Assembly: GCA_017617335.1 (NCBI GenBank)
Contig: JAFZWK010000069.1
Coordinates: 1 to 61,791 of the forward strand
Direction of reading: 5' to 3'
DNA: 61,791 bases
Origin: Bacteroidaceae bacterium
GTDB taxonomy: Bacteria > Bacteroidota > Bacteroidia > Bacteroidales > Bacteroidaceae
The position numbers were made by a program, and so were the translations under genes. This document shows, piece by piece, positions 44,101-52,546 of this stretch (its first letter is position 1; each line of letters begins with the position of its first letter). The notes below the pieces were generated by a model. The model saw only the letters and a program-made list of their open reading frames with translations. It ran no database searches and was not told the DNA's origin.

Positions 44101-45940
44101 TATCGTCTTCGTTAAAGAAGGTTACCTTGAAGGTGTTGGGCAGAGGATTACCCTCAGCGTCTTCTGTTACCTTCTCTACACTTTCAATTTCGCAATCTTT
44201 AATCTTGCCGTTGTTCTCATAAGTGAACGTAGTACCATGGGTAGGATCTTCGGAATTGGGGTTAGCGAAGTCAACCTCTGCATCGGGACCAAGTGCCTGA
44301 GGATAAACCTGGAACAAAGCGGTGTTGTCGTCAGTGGTCAGATACTTGTTGGGATCAATGGGCTCACCAGAAACCTCATCACAATCAATTACCCAAACTG
44401 AAGCATACTTGCCAGTATAGTACTTGAGATCCTTCTGCTCAGGAGTATCAACCTTGTTAGCTTTCTTGTCGCCACCAGTGTAGGTGTAGTAGAAGCCCTC
44501 GGGAACAGTGAAGGTGAACTCGCTGTTTGCATATTTCTTATCAGAGGGAACGGTAATATAAACCTTACCATCCTCGCCTTCCTTCACGTCAACTTCTTCC
44601 TCGGAACCATCCTTGAATGTCAAAGTCAACTTCTTGTTAGCATCCTTGGTACCATCATACTCTACACCATAGCCTTTCTGTCCAACCTCGAACCACAAGT
44701 CGATGTCTGTGCCAAGATCAACAGTTGTTTCGCGTTCTGGATCAGCAAAGAACTCAACCTCATCAGGAGCGGGATAAGGCGTGATGATGTACTCACGGGT
44801 TGTTGGATCGCTTGTAACAGGTTCCTCCTTACCCTTGAAGGTAACGGTCTTGGTAGCTGTAGCGGTAACGGTAACGGTCTGACCAATGTAATCAATCAGA
44901 TTCTCAGTTGCCTCGTTTGAGTCACCGGGCGTTGAAGTAGTACCATCTTCGCCAGTTATCTCATATGCGAGAGTTGTACCCTCCTCAGAAGTGATGGTAA
45001 CATCATCAATCTCACCGTTTTCGTCAACGTCGAAACCAGCCTCTGGGTCAATCTCAGGAGCTTCGATATCGGTCAGCAGGTAGGTAGAAGAAACCTCACC
45101 AGTCTCATTTCCATCATCAAAGACAATCTTAGCAATTACAGTTATTTCCTTATCCTTATCGGCTATGATAAAAGGACCTTCATAGTCTGTCCATTCTTCA
45201 TCGCCATCGAACTTGTACTGGATTTTACCTTCACCGTTGTCGTTTCCAATAGTAACCTCTAAACCATCAGCCTGGTTTTTCTTCACACCTTCTTCAGGTT
45301 GGATATAGGGCTTGTAAACTTCTTTAAGGTAGTAAAGAACAGCAGGAGTCTTAGAAAGAACTAGACCTTCATTTTCGTCTTTCAAAGCCACAGTGGTCTT
45401 GAAGATTTTTTCACCACGACCGTTTTCTGGATTATAGTCATAATAGATATAACGATCACTCCATGCCTCATTCCAGATAGCTACAGAGATGTCTTTACTC
45501 CATGAAACATCAGGGTCAAGATCACGATCCTCGATCCTGCCATCACGATTAATAAAATTACCTAAACCATCAGCTTGTGTGTTCAAACTGAATGCTTGAG
45601 ATCCCACAGTTACAGGATCGCCTTCACATGCAAACAAATAGCTACCATTTGATTCTGCATCAGCACCAACAACGAAGTCTTCAGCTTCCACCTGGGCGTC
45701 ACCAGCCTTATTAACGGTGTAAATCTTCTTCTGCACCTCATCAACAAGGGTAACCTTCAAGTAAGGCTTTACACCCAAGATAGAGCCATCAGTAACCTTA
45801 GCCCAAATGTTTTGGGGTTCACCTTTAGGCGTAGCTTCGTCAGCACCAGCAGTAGCCTGTGCATAAGAAGTCATACTCATCAGAGCAACCGCTGCAAATG
45901 CTAACGGTTTCTTCTGCAAAAAAGATAAAATCTTCTTCAT
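41120..45940 (-). CDS. giant acidic surface protein with C-terminal sorting-like tail
   Basis: This is a 1606-residue exported protein. A signal peptide (residues 1-29, ending SYAQA) is followed by strongly acidic, strand-rich repeats, many with the pattern of Ig-like or chitobiase-C-type modules (IQYKFDGDEEWTDYEGPFII, TTLAYEITGEDGT). No catalytic motif is visible. Repeated stretches such as ...YVVTLPEGTF, FTVPEGFYYT and VLTIPAGAF mark five or more similar beta-domains. The C-terminus reads IYNVAGQRL ... NIINGKKVFVK, like the tails of the GLUG and CotH proteins here, so all may use the same export or anchoring route. A leader of about 230 bases precedes it. Function unknown; adhesion or matrix role is likely. 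Confidence 0.85.
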   Translation of the reverse strand: MKKILSFLQKKPLAFAAVALMSMTSYAQATAGADEATPKGEPQNIWAKVTDGSILGVKPYLKVTLVDEVQKKIYTVNKAGDAQVEAEDFVVGADAESNGSYLFACEGDPVTVGSQAFSLNTQADGLGNFINRDGRIEDRDLDPDVSWSKDISVAIWNEAWSDRYIYYDYNPENGRGEKIFKTTVALKDENEGLVLSKTPAVLYYLKEVYKPYIQPEEGVKKNQADGLEVTIGNDNGEGKIQYKFDGDEEWTDYEGPFIIADKDKEITVIAKIVFDDGNETGEVSSTYLLTDIEAPEIDPEAGFDVDENGEIDDVTITSEEGTTLAYEITGEDGTTSTPGDSNEATENLIDYIGQTVTVTATATKTVTFKGKEEPVTSDPTTREYIITPYPAPDEVEFFADPERETTVDLGTDIDLWFEVGQKGYGVEYDGTKDANKKLTLTFKDGSEEEVDVKEGEDGKVYITVPSDKKYANSEFTFTVPEGFYYTYTGGDKKANKVDTPEQKDLKYYTGKYASVWVIDCDEVSGEPIDPNKYLTTDDNTALFQVYPQALGPDAEVDFANPNSEDPTHGTTFTYENNGKIKDCEIESVEKVTEDAEGNPLPNTFKVTFFNEDDKAEYIENYLKNDLLLQNGYHLGFPAGTFVSEEYTNGPNLSANIYFTEAVDLVVEPIKETACEGGYYFYVKVTATGKVLGTNYNTAYDSDEESKIVLDPEKEITIAGTTIYGDEEEGTATIKQADPANASDAAALKKVGTKEVYRISYPGFKGREEDPMRDADRYLREDGGEPYVVTLPEGTFTINMSAIPETTCKLDVTAHPHWAATARPYTYDEGKTSASTITLDCTATLDDFEKLFETDVTAYDATPNPAKITLSNGEKTIAVKSWTLTDVSIPYNTTFAWKESYGKENIHAKYDAAGMEGSEVVEESFVVTLTLEEPIDDAEVYDIVISENAFTANRCPNDEITLKVYPKVNYFIETKYYSISSDVKSVEYYIAALLPDGTPLDKEIKYVGETGEGKTELNALAYNDALNPTSAKAKYPNVTATELGSTDVKFTGIDKFIAPEYAGKAIPATLFTIEFPENPLVPNNYKMNFAGETSGEGAAGTVQAEGYNANEWDLFNNFQVVAALDFDATSNEDHYNNPATKPKDKIYNISTSTTEITLYLTAVNKYDNSNANKSIQLEEGTELLLDGKEEQLTWERVVDGIYTVTLPERSKNGGLERGTYIMTVPAETVVNNTVYAGADPQIDVRNPEKFDLIINVEDFEGPADQPIEITTKQFAFEVPIEGLTEVLKPTASFDDGTAATLSKVEDGVMLVTIGGAKPLVKGAEHNFLRSGDYVLTIPAGAFKGQYATSYEDIDVDVKVIFEFVDYGCSDATDVPAEYKYRDRTTSTVDEVNAETGTHEKMYFTRNFASTNLQALAVPFSIKPEEVSEDYFDLYKIDFIKADPANPDNNKLNAIDVAKYSVPNLPYIIEPKAELGLKSIALEDKEVVEPTGASVECATTTVNFTISSTVDDLTEPKGWMMVQGKVQPVEETTNYIPAWRWFMTSSDKGIDYNIKIAINGVDVDDATGIDFVEAAEGDAQIYNVAGQRLNAPAKGKVNIINGKKVFVK

Positions 45941-46416
45941 AAGTTAATAAATTTAATTAATAATAATGTTAGTAAACACTTTAGTTAGTTATTTCGTTTC
46001 GTTATTCAGAGCGACGCTTCGCTCTCGGGACATTTGTTTCTTGTTCATAAAAAAAGCGCAGCCGCCAAAGCTTTTCAGCATTCGCGCCCACGCATCGGGT
46101 TGTGAGTATTTTTTCATCAAATATCCCTAAGATGCGCGAGCAACTCACCTGCCAATCCACGCTTTCTCGGATGCAAATATATGTACATTTTCAATTTCAC
46201 CAAAATTTTTTTAAGTTTTTTTGCTTATTTGTTAAGAAAAAAGAGCAAAAAAGGTCAAAAATGCGCAAAAATATCATGATTTGTCGATTTTTAGGGGGCT
46301 GAGCGACCCTTCGAGAGCCTTTTCGCCAGAAAACAGGCATTTTCCCGGAAAAAGCCGCCATCCCTTTGCCACAAAGGCCTCGCGCGCGTTATTATTAATA
46401 AGGTATAGCCCGCTGG
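45941..46416. other. 476-base gap: long structured leader of the giant surface gene
   Basis: The left half is probably the 5' leader of the 41120-45940 gene, from the -7 box at 46174. On the minus strand it holds a GC-rich segment (about 46090-46056) with a GCTGAAAAGC stem followed by seven T, then a 7-bp perfect hairpin (AGAGCGA and TCGCTCT, 46008-46025). A 19-codon frame (45989-46048, MNKKQMSRERSVALNNETK) lies between. The right half (46182-46416) is AT-rich then GC-rich; I see no gene in it. Confidence 0.5.
46174..46181 (-). promoter_or_regulatory. -7 box for the giant surface gene
   Basis: The minus strand reads TATATTTG, matching TAnnTTTG. It is the best match in the gap and would give a leader of about 230 bases before the ATG at 45940. 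Confidence 0.55.
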
Positions 46417-47253
46417 CTAACACCTGTCGTTGCTCTCGAAGAGAAGGATGTGTCGCTCCACCACTTCCTGAGAGGCACGAACGATGACGTCCTTCATGTC
46501 GATATAGTTGGCATCGGGCTGCTGAACATACTGGCGCACCCGCTCGGTGACTCCCAACTGGATGGCTGTAGCCACGTTGACCTTCGAGATTCCGTTGTGG
46601 ACACAGGACTTGAAGTCCTCGTCGCTCGTACCTGAACCTCCATGCAGGACAAGGGGAAGTTGGTTGCGATCGCGTATTTCCTCCAAACGACGGATATTCA
46701 ATCGAGGCGTGGCGGTGTACTTTCCGTGCTTGTTGCCAATCGCCACAGCCAGCGCATCGATACGCGTCTGCTCGATGAAACGGGCCGATTCCTCCACATC
46801 AGTAAAGACATCCGCCTCGGCCTCATCCTTCCCAGCATCGCCCACCTTGCCCAGTTCCGCCTCCACGTCCACCCCAAAGGCACGAGCCATGCGAACCACC
46901 TCGCAAGTGAGAGCCACATTCTGGTCGAAAGGCAGGGATGAGCTGTCTATCATGACGGAATTGCATCCCAGACGGATAGCGCGGGCACAGGTCTCGAACG
47001 ACAAGCCGTGATCCAGATGGACACAGACGGGTACGGAGGCCTGACGCGCCTTCTCGATGAACATGGGAACCATCAACTCCAGCGGCGAGTAAGGGAATTG
47101 CACCTCGGCTATCTGCAGGATGATGGGTGAGCGGAAACGCTCGGCAGCCGCGATGGCTCCCAAGACGTTCTCTAAACTCAAGCAGTTGAAAGCCCCCACT
47201 CCATAATGATGGAGAAAGGCATCTTTCAGTATTTCTCTGAATGGAACTATCAT
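46417..47253 (-). CDS. class II ketose-(bis)phosphate aldolase
   Basis: This is a 278-residue cytosolic zinc aldolase of the FbaA/GatY/KbaY type, splitting ketose phosphates into dihydroxyacetone phosphate and an aldehyde. Zinc and phosphate motifs are present: HLDHG (catalytic Asp and zinc His), VEAELGKVG (zinc-near Glu), AVAIGNKHG (zinc His) and LVLHGGSGT (zinc His and phosphate loop), then KVNVATAIQ. It is last in the four-gene operon starting with GH92. From the neighbours, the substrate would be a ketose 1-phosphate or bisphosphate made by the PfkB kinase, rather than only glycolytic fructose 1,6-bisphosphate. Confidence 0.88.
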   Translation of the reverse strand: MIVPFREILKDAFLHHYGVGAFNCLSLENVLGAIAAAERFRSPIILQIAEVQFPYSPLELMVPMFIEKARQASVPVCVHLDHGLSFETCARAIRLGCNSVMIDSSSLPFDQNVALTCEVVRMARAFGVDVEAELGKVGDAGKDEAEADVFTDVEESARFIEQTRIDALAVAIGNKHGKYTATPRLNIRRLEEIRDRNQLPLVLHGGSGTSDEDFKSCVHNGISKVNVATAIQLGVTERVRQYVQQPDANYIDMKDVIVRASQEVVERHILLFESNDRC

Positions 47254-47286
47254 TTTCTCTTACTTCTTATGTTGTATTCTATACAA

Positions 47287-48468
47287 TCACACCTGCTCGA
47301 GGTAAGCCTCGTAATACGGCAGCAGCAGGCGACGCTTCTCTCCAGGTGCCTCTTCGTAGTAGGTGCCACCCACATAGAAACAGGTGAATCCACCAGAAGC
47401 CACACCCCAGCGGACAGCCTCCATCAGGTCGAGCACCGACTTGCCTTCATGCAACTGCTCCACGAGGGAAGCAATCACGCCGCCAGCGAAATTGTCGCCG
47501 CAGCCCGTCGTATCGCCTCGCTTGCCAGCCTTCAACTCGTTCTTCACCTTCGCAGAAACGGGCATCGTGGCAGAAGCCTTGCCAAAACGCTGGCTATCGG
47601 CATAGAACCACACATCCTTTGCTCCGTTCGTGACGACAGCAGCTCCTGTTCCCTTCTCGCGGAAGAACCTGAGGGCATCCTCGATGCAACTGGTTCCGCT
47701 CAAGCGAAGAGCCTCCTCGCAATCCGTAATCAACACGTCGATGTGGCGGTAACTTTCATCGCTGCTACCCAAGGGCCAGCGTCCGTTGGGATGCTTCTTC
47801 TCGTTGAGCGAGTCGAAAACAGTATTCACAACGGTCAGCGCGCCCTCTCGCTGAGCCTCAGGCAAAAGGCGGTCAAGCGCCTCATGAACAGGCGGCATGA
47901 GAGCCGTTGCACCAAAAACGACGATATCCGACTGGTAGAAACTGTCGTCCAACTCGTCAGGCTGGTATTTCCAAGAGGCTCCGATGGTGTTCACAAAGAT
48001 ACGCTCGCCGTGCCCCTCATCGTAGTTGGGATCAGAGAAAACGGAGGTGGAAGCCGTCTCTGCTCCTGGCTCGAGGCGATAATGCTCCAGCCGGACAGGA
48101 ACCCGCTGCAAGCGCTCCAGCAACTGACTGCCCACCTCGTCGTCGCCATAGCATCCGTAGAAGCGGACCTCTGAGATCTCGTGCGTCAACTGAGCCGCAT
48201 TGATGAGCGCCACGATACAAGGTCCTCCAATGTTGACCGTATCGGCAGGACGTCCACCTGTGATATCCTGCAGGACCTCAGGGAAACGGCGGCCACAGAA
48301 CTGCTCGAACTTCTCCTCGAACTCCAGTTTGCCAGGCTCCAAGCCACCATCACCATGCTGTCGGCTCAAATACTTGCTGAATGGCTCTGAACTGAAACTG
48401 ATACCGTTGTAGATTCTATCCACCAGGCAGCATCCCACGCCAGAGACAATAACCTTCCTGCTCTCCAT
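47287..48468 (-). CDS. PfkB-family sugar kinase
   Basis: This is a 393-residue cytosolic kinase of the PfkB/ribokinase family. The C-terminal signature GDTTGCGDNFAGG carries the catalytic Asp and the anion hole. The N-terminal part has VSGVGCCLVDRIYNG and NIGGPCIVALINAAQ. It is longer than usual PfkB kinases (about 310-340 residues), the extra length lying in the first 150 residues. The ATG at 48468 overlaps the TGA of the isomerase (TGATG), so the two are translationally coupled. Between an aldose-ketose isomerase and an aldolase, it most likely phosphorylates a ketose such as D-fructose or D-xylulose. Confidence 0.85.
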   Translation of the reverse strand: MESRKVIVSGVGCCLVDRIYNGISFSSEPFSKYLSRQHGDGGLEPGKLEFEEKFEQFCGRRFPEVLQDITGGRPADTVNIGGPCIVALINAAQLTHEISEVRFYGCYGDDEVGSQLLERLQRVPVRLEHYRLEPGAETASTSVFSDPNYDEGHGERIFVNTIGASWKYQPDELDDSFYQSDIVVFGATALMPPVHEALDRLLPEAQREGALTVVNTVFDSLNEKKHPNGRWPLGSSDESYRHIDVLITDCEEALRLSGTSCIEDALRFFREKGTGAAVVTNGAKDVWFYADSQRFGKASATMPVSAKVKNELKAGKRGDTTGCGDNFAGGVIASLVEQLHEGKSVLDLMEAVRWGVASGGFTCFYVGGTYYEEAPGEKRRLLLPYYEAYLEQV

Positions 48469-49145
48469 CACTTCAAGAACTTGTCGTAATCGTTACACAA
48501 AAGGTGATAGGGCTCCTCGTCTTCAATGGTTTCAGGGAATCGCCCTACTGGATCATAGAAACGATTGTCGGTCGTGTCGTCGTTGCATTGGCTCACCTCG
48601 CCCACCATAACCACTCCGTGACCTGGCTCGCCGTAGAACTTATGATAGAGATATTGCGTCATGCAGACACTCTGACCTGGGCGCAGGACGAGTTTGCCGC
48701 CTGGCTCCAGAACCCGCTCCAAGCCGTCCACCAGCACGTGAACAGGCGTGTCGGCCTTCTGCTCATCAGCATCCGCATTGAAGAACTCTACCACCAGATT
48801 GCCGCCACCTCGATTGATGATGTCCTCCATCTTGGACCAATGGAAATGCCAAGGGGTGACCTGATTCTCGCCTACAATCATGATTTTCTCGGCGTATGGT
48901 TTCTTGTCCACTCCATACTTGCCATTACGAAGGGTGAAAAGGAAGAGTCCCACCTGATTGAAATCGCCTGAGCCAAAATCCGTTATGTCCCAACCCAGCA
49001 TGCGTTCTGTGATGTAGTCGGTCTGACCCTTGTGGTCCTTCCAATCCTGCAGGTTCCAATTTGCCCATTCAGGCAGGATAAACTGTTTGCTTGCCAAGAA
49101 CTTCTCGGCCTCTCGCATGATCTGATTAATCTCGCTTCTTTTCAT
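48468..49145 (-). CDS. D-lyxose/D-mannose isomerase family protein
   Basis: This is a 225-residue cupin-fold protein of the D-lyxose ketol-isomerase family, which interconverts D-lyxose with D-xylulose and D-mannose with D-fructose. The metal site is visible: TPWHFHWSKMEDI (two His and Glu) and YLYHKFYGE (His), with RPGQSVCMTQ just before the last. The N-terminus MKRSEINQIMREAEKFL and PEWANWNLQDW are also family-like. There is no signal peptide. It starts 21 bases after the GH92 stop and its stop overlaps the kinase start. Mannose freed by GH92 is an attractive substrate, though D-lyxose fits equally. Confidence 0.88.
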   Translation of the reverse strand: MKRSEINQIMREAEKFLASKQFILPEWANWNLQDWKDHKGQTDYITERMLGWDITDFGSGDFNQVGLFLFTLRNGKYGVDKKPYAEKIMIVGENQVTPWHFHWSKMEDIINRGGGNLVVEFFNADADEQKADTPVHVLVDGLERVLEPGGKLVLRPGQSVCMTQYLYHKFYGEPGHGVVMVGEVSQCNDDTTDNRFYDPVGRFPETIEDEEPYHLLCNDYDKFLK

Positions 49146-49166
49146 GTTATTCTATGTATTTTAGTT

Positions 49167-51383
49167 TCACTTGTTCACATAATTGATGTCCGATGGGGGC
49201 GCATCCTTTTCGTCAGCTCCCCACGCACGATTAGGCTCGCTGCCCATCTCCAAAAGCAACGTGCCGCCCCGCATCAACTCCTCGTGAGTAAACCAAGGCC
49301 GTGTGAGTTCCTTTCCGTTGAGGGTAGCCCGCTGAATGTATTTGTTGTCCTCGCTGTAGTTTCTGGCATCCACAGTGAACGTCCTGCCTCCCGCAGGTAA
49401 CTGGATGACAGCCTTCTCGAAGAAAGGACTGCCGATAGCATAGACAGGGATGCCAGGCGTAACAGGAAAGAATCCCATCATGGAGAAAACGAGGAACGAC
49501 GACATGCCTCCCCCGTCCTCATCGCCAGGGATACCGTACCAAGTATCGTTGAACTGGCTATCGATGACCATGTGGATGCGCTTCTGAGTCTTCCAGGGAG
49601 CCCCCAGATAGTCATATAAATAAGGTATATGGAAGCTTGGCTCGTTGCCCATCGCGAACTGTCCTATCATTCCAGTCGCATCAGGCAACTGAGGCCAGAA
49701 CTCATACTTTGCTTTCCCCAAGGGGATGCGAAAGAGGAGGTCCAGCTGCTCCTGAGCTTTCTGCCTTCCTCCCATCAGGTCAGCCAGCCCCTGGATATCA
49801 TGCTTCACGTCCCATTGGAAGGTGTAGGCGTTGTTCTCTGTGTAGTAGGCACGGTCCATGTAACGCGGATCCATGCCCTCTATCCAGTTTCCTTCCGCAT
49901 CCTTGGGCCAGAAGAGATGCTTGTCAGGACGATAGAGGTTGCGATAGAAGGCTGCATAGCGCAGGAAAAGGTTGACGTCGTCCTTCTTCTTGAGTTCGCG
50001 AGCCAACTGAGCCATACACCAATCACAATAGCTGAAGGTCGTGGTGATGCTGACAGACTGACGCCTCTCCCAAGGCATCTGAACCTCAGGAACCGTCTCC
50101 TTCTCACCTGGCTTCAAACCAGGGAAATAGCCGTGTTCATCGTAGAAATCATCCAAAACAGACCTCTCTCCACGTCTCCAGGCGATGCGCGTCCGCTCGA
50201 GAGCATTGTGGCGAAGTCCCTCGTAGGCTGTCTTCAAGTCAAACTTCAGTCCCTTGAACCACGAATCCGCCATCCAGGCTGCCGAATAGTTGCCCGTCAT
50301 GCCAGGCATCTCGCCGCTAAGGATAGCGAACTGGGGAATGGCGCCACTCTGGCGGTACATCTCCAGATAGGAATTGATCTTCTGCACCTCCTGGTCAGGA
50401 TTGAGAATGGTATGCAAGGGTTCCAGGCATACATGCTGATCCCATATCCAGTTGTCCGTGAAGAAAGGTTCCTTACTCTTGTGAACCTTGTGGTCGAAAG
50501 AGCTGTAATACTGACCGTATTCATTGATGTCCACCATGCGCTCGAAGCAACGGTAGAGGGCTGTGTAAAAGACACGCCTGTGGGATTCTGTGCCTCCTGA
50601 GACACGAATCAGGTTGATAATGGGCTCCCACGTCTGCTTGGCAGCATCGCACACTTTATTGAAGTCAAACTGGGGAATCTCATGCTCCAGGTTCTCCTGC
50701 GCTTGCTTCAGGCTGACGTAAGAGATTCCGTAGCGCATCATCACCTGTTCCTTCCCTTGCCCCACGCCAGCAATCATCACCCGCTTGGCGTCCGATTCGT
50801 AGCGAGCATCGCTCAGGTCGTGGTCGAAGCAGGCATAAAGATACACTTTCATGCCGCTGAAGTCTGCCTCGCAAGTAACGGTACGGGCATCCGTCAGCTG
50901 GAAAACTCCCTTCTCGTTCACGTTGCTGAAGCGGAAGAAATTCTGCTGGTCACCCAAGAAATCCACTCGCACGATACCGCTCTTCTTGCTGGGAGTGAAA
51001 GCCAGACGGCACCCCTCCAACTCAGCCGTATACTGATAAGGTGTGTTCCGCTCGTGGTCATACTCCTGGCGACGCTGGAACATTTCCTTGCCGAAAGTAC
51101 CCGTCAGAGGAAGGAATCCGAAAGCCTGGCCCGTACGATGGGAAAGCATGATCAAAGGATAAGAAGCAACCTGATCGTCCAACATGTCGGCCCGCAAAGG
51201 AGTCCATCGAATCATCTGATTGGGCAAATGTACGGTAGGACGGCACGGCTGGAGCAGAAGCCCCACTCCACCAATGGTTGGATCCACGTAGTCCAGTCCT
51301 GTCTGGGCTGAACAAATCAGCGGGCAGAAGACAGCCAGCATAAGAAGTTTCCTAAGTATCGCGCTCATGGCTCTCATTTTCAT
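49167..51383 (-). CDS. GH92 alpha-mannosidase
   Basis: This is a 738-residue exported GH92 exo-alpha-mannosidase of the calcium-dependent inverting type. Signal peptide: MKMRAMSAILRKLLMLAVFCPLICSAQ, with alternative ATGs within it. The N-terminal beta-sandwich is followed by the (alpha/alpha)6 barrel with TDNWIWDQHVCLEPLHTI, and the C-terminal part has IPGDEDGGGMSSFLVFSMMGFFPVTPG, which carries the conserved Asp/Glu and the family signature. N-glycan or yeast mannan side chains are the usual substrates. It heads an operon with isomerase, kinase and aldolase genes. Confidence 0.92.
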   Translation of the reverse strand: MKMRAMSAILRKLLMLAVFCPLICSAQTGLDYVDPTIGGVGLLLQPCRPTVHLPNQMIRWTPLRADMLDDQVASYPLIMLSHRTGQAFGFLPLTGTFGKEMFQRRQEYDHERNTPYQYTAELEGCRLAFTPSKKSGIVRVDFLGDQQNFFRFSNVNEKGVFQLTDARTVTCEADFSGMKVYLYACFDHDLSDARYESDAKRVMIAGVGQGKEQVMMRYGISYVSLKQAQENLEHEIPQFDFNKVCDAAKQTWEPIINLIRVSGGTESHRRVFYTALYRCFERMVDINEYGQYYSSFDHKVHKSKEPFFTDNWIWDQHVCLEPLHTILNPDQEVQKINSYLEMYRQSGAIPQFAILSGEMPGMTGNYSAAWMADSWFKGLKFDLKTAYEGLRHNALERTRIAWRRGERSVLDDFYDEHGYFPGLKPGEKETVPEVQMPWERRQSVSITTTFSYCDWCMAQLARELKKKDDVNLFLRYAAFYRNLYRPDKHLFWPKDAEGNWIEGMDPRYMDRAYYTENNAYTFQWDVKHDIQGLADLMGGRQKAQEQLDLLFRIPLGKAKYEFWPQLPDATGMIGQFAMGNEPSFHIPYLYDYLGAPWKTQKRIHMVIDSQFNDTWYGIPGDEDGGGMSSFLVFSMMGFFPVTPGIPVYAIGSPFFEKAVIQLPAGGRTFTVDARNYSEDNKYIQRATLNGKELTRPWFTHEELMRGGTLLLEMGSEPNRAWGADEKDAPPSDINYVNK

Positions 51384-51413
51384 AAAAAGTTTCTCATTTC
51401 AACAATTTCATTG

Positions 51414-51421
51414 CAAAGATA
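51414..51421 (-). promoter_or_regulatory. -7 box for the GH92 operon
   Basis: The minus strand reads TATCTTTG, matching TAnnTTTG, about 31 bases upstream of the ATG at 51383. The region 51384-51801 (418 bases) also holds the repeat array at 51554 and the ThuA promoter; I see no gene in it. Confidence 0.7.
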
Positions 51422-51553
51422 CTTCTTTTTCTGATTCATTGGCATCGTCGAAAGAAGATTTATGAGCAGAAGACAGAAAAAAAGTGGCGAACAGTATCCA
51501 AACGGATCGCATCTGATGTCCAGAAAATGGGGGTCTCGTCACCCTTGAAAAGA

Positions 51554-51629
51554 CAACACGTTGTCTTTGCGATTTCAACACGTTGACTTTGCAATCTCAA
51601 CACGTTGTCTTTTCAAACTCCACGTGTGG
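51554..51629. repeat. 22-bp-period palindrome array 3, with compensated core
   Basis: Cores start at 51554, 51576 and 51598 (all CAACACGTTG) and a fourth, variant core CCACGTGTGG at 51620, again exactly 22 bp apart. Spacers are TCTTTGCGATTT, ACTTTGCAATCT and TCTTTTCAAACT, close to those at 13151. The variant core changes both arms (CAAC to CCAC, GTTG to GTGG), keeping the palindrome. Unlike the other two arrays it lies between divergent genes, about midway between their promoters. Confidence 0.9.
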
Positions 51630-51737
51630 CCCAAATCCGACCATTTGGGAGGTACTGCCTTACGAAATCCATCTGAACTCTTTCCTCTCCTGAACTGACG
51701 TATTTTTCATCCAGTAGAAGTTTTTTCCTCTCAGCAT

Positions 51738-51768
51738 TTGTCTATGTCAAAAAAGGTTGCTAAATTTG
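51738..51768 (+). promoter_or_regulatory. promoter of the ThuA-like gene
   Basis: TTG at 51738 and TAAATTTG at 51761-51768 have normal spacing; the ATG follows at 51802. Confidence 0.72.
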
Positions 51769-51801
51769 TAGCATCAAACAACGTAAAACAAATATTTTCC
51801 C

Positions 51802-52539
51802 ATGAAAAAGATATTCATCGCGATGCTGGCTATCGCTTGCGCCTCTTGCCAAGCAGTAGCCCAAGAGAATGCCCTCAAGGGTAAGAAAGTGTTGTTCGTC
51901 TATGGTGGATGGGACGGTCACGAACCCAGACAATGTTACGATGTCCTGAAGCCGTGGTTAGACAGTCAGGGGGCCATCGTGTACTCCTACGACAATCTGG
52001 ATGCCTACACCGACAAGGACCTGATGGGAAAGGTGGATCTAATCATCCAAACGTGGACGATGGGAAGTATCAGCGGCGATCAGGAAAGAGGACTGCTGGA
52101 AGCAGTACGCAACGGCGCTGGCATAGCTGGATGGCACGGTGGTCTGGGCGACTCTTTCCGCAACAATACGGAATACCAGTTCATGGTAGGCGGACAATGG
52201 GTGGCTCATCCTGGCGGAAAGGTTGACTACGACGTGAACATCAAGGACAAGAAAGACCCTGTGACAAAGGGATTGAAGACCTTTCACATGAAGTCTGAAC
52301 AATACTACATGCACGTGGATCCAGGTGTAAAGGTGCTGGCTACCACCACTTTCAATGGCGAGGGCGGTGCTCCCTGGATAAAGGGTGTGGTGATGCCTGT
52401 TGTCTGGAAAAAATATTATGGTAAAGGCCGTGTCTTCTACTCCTCGCTCTGCCACGATGCAAGCGACTTCAAGGTTCCTGAAGCCTTGGAGATCATGAAG
52501 CGCGGCATCGAGTGGGCTGCCCAGTCAAAGGAAGAATAG
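51802..52539 (+). CDS. secreted ThuA-domain protein
   Basis: This is a 245-residue exported protein (signal peptide MKKIFIAMLAIACASCQAVAQ) with the ThuA/GATase1-like fold. Marks are KVLFVYGGWDGHEPRQCYDVL, GSISGDQERGLLEAVRNGAGIAGWHGGLGDSFRN (the GWHG turn of ThuA proteins) and VWKKYYGKGRVFYSSLCHDASDF. Members are often linked to sugar oxidoreductases or glycoside degradation, but their reaction is not settled. A Cys soon after the hydrophobic core (SCQ) might be lipidated. It is transcribed alone and is convergent with murQ. Confidence 0.85.
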   Translation: MKKIFIAMLAIACASCQAVAQENALKGKKVLFVYGGWDGHEPRQCYDVLKPWLDSQGAIVYSYDNLDAYTDKDLMGKVDLIIQTWTMGSISGDQERGLLEAVRNGAGIAGWHGGLGDSFRNNTEYQFMVGGQWVAHPGGKVDYDVNIKDKKDPVTKGLKTFHMKSEQYYMHVDPGVKVLATTTFNGEGGAPWIKGVVMPVVWKKYYGKGRVFYSSLCHDASDFKVPEALEIMKRGIEWAAQSKEE

Positions 52540-52546
52540 CGAAGAA

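Noticed and set aside
46102-46487. Two short plus-strand frames in the gap and over the aldolase end
   Set aside because: Compositionally biased, without promoter or family features, and one overlaps the aldolase gene on the other strand.
49629-50600. A 323-codon plus-strand frame
   Set aside because: It is opposite the well-supported GH92 gene and has no family features.
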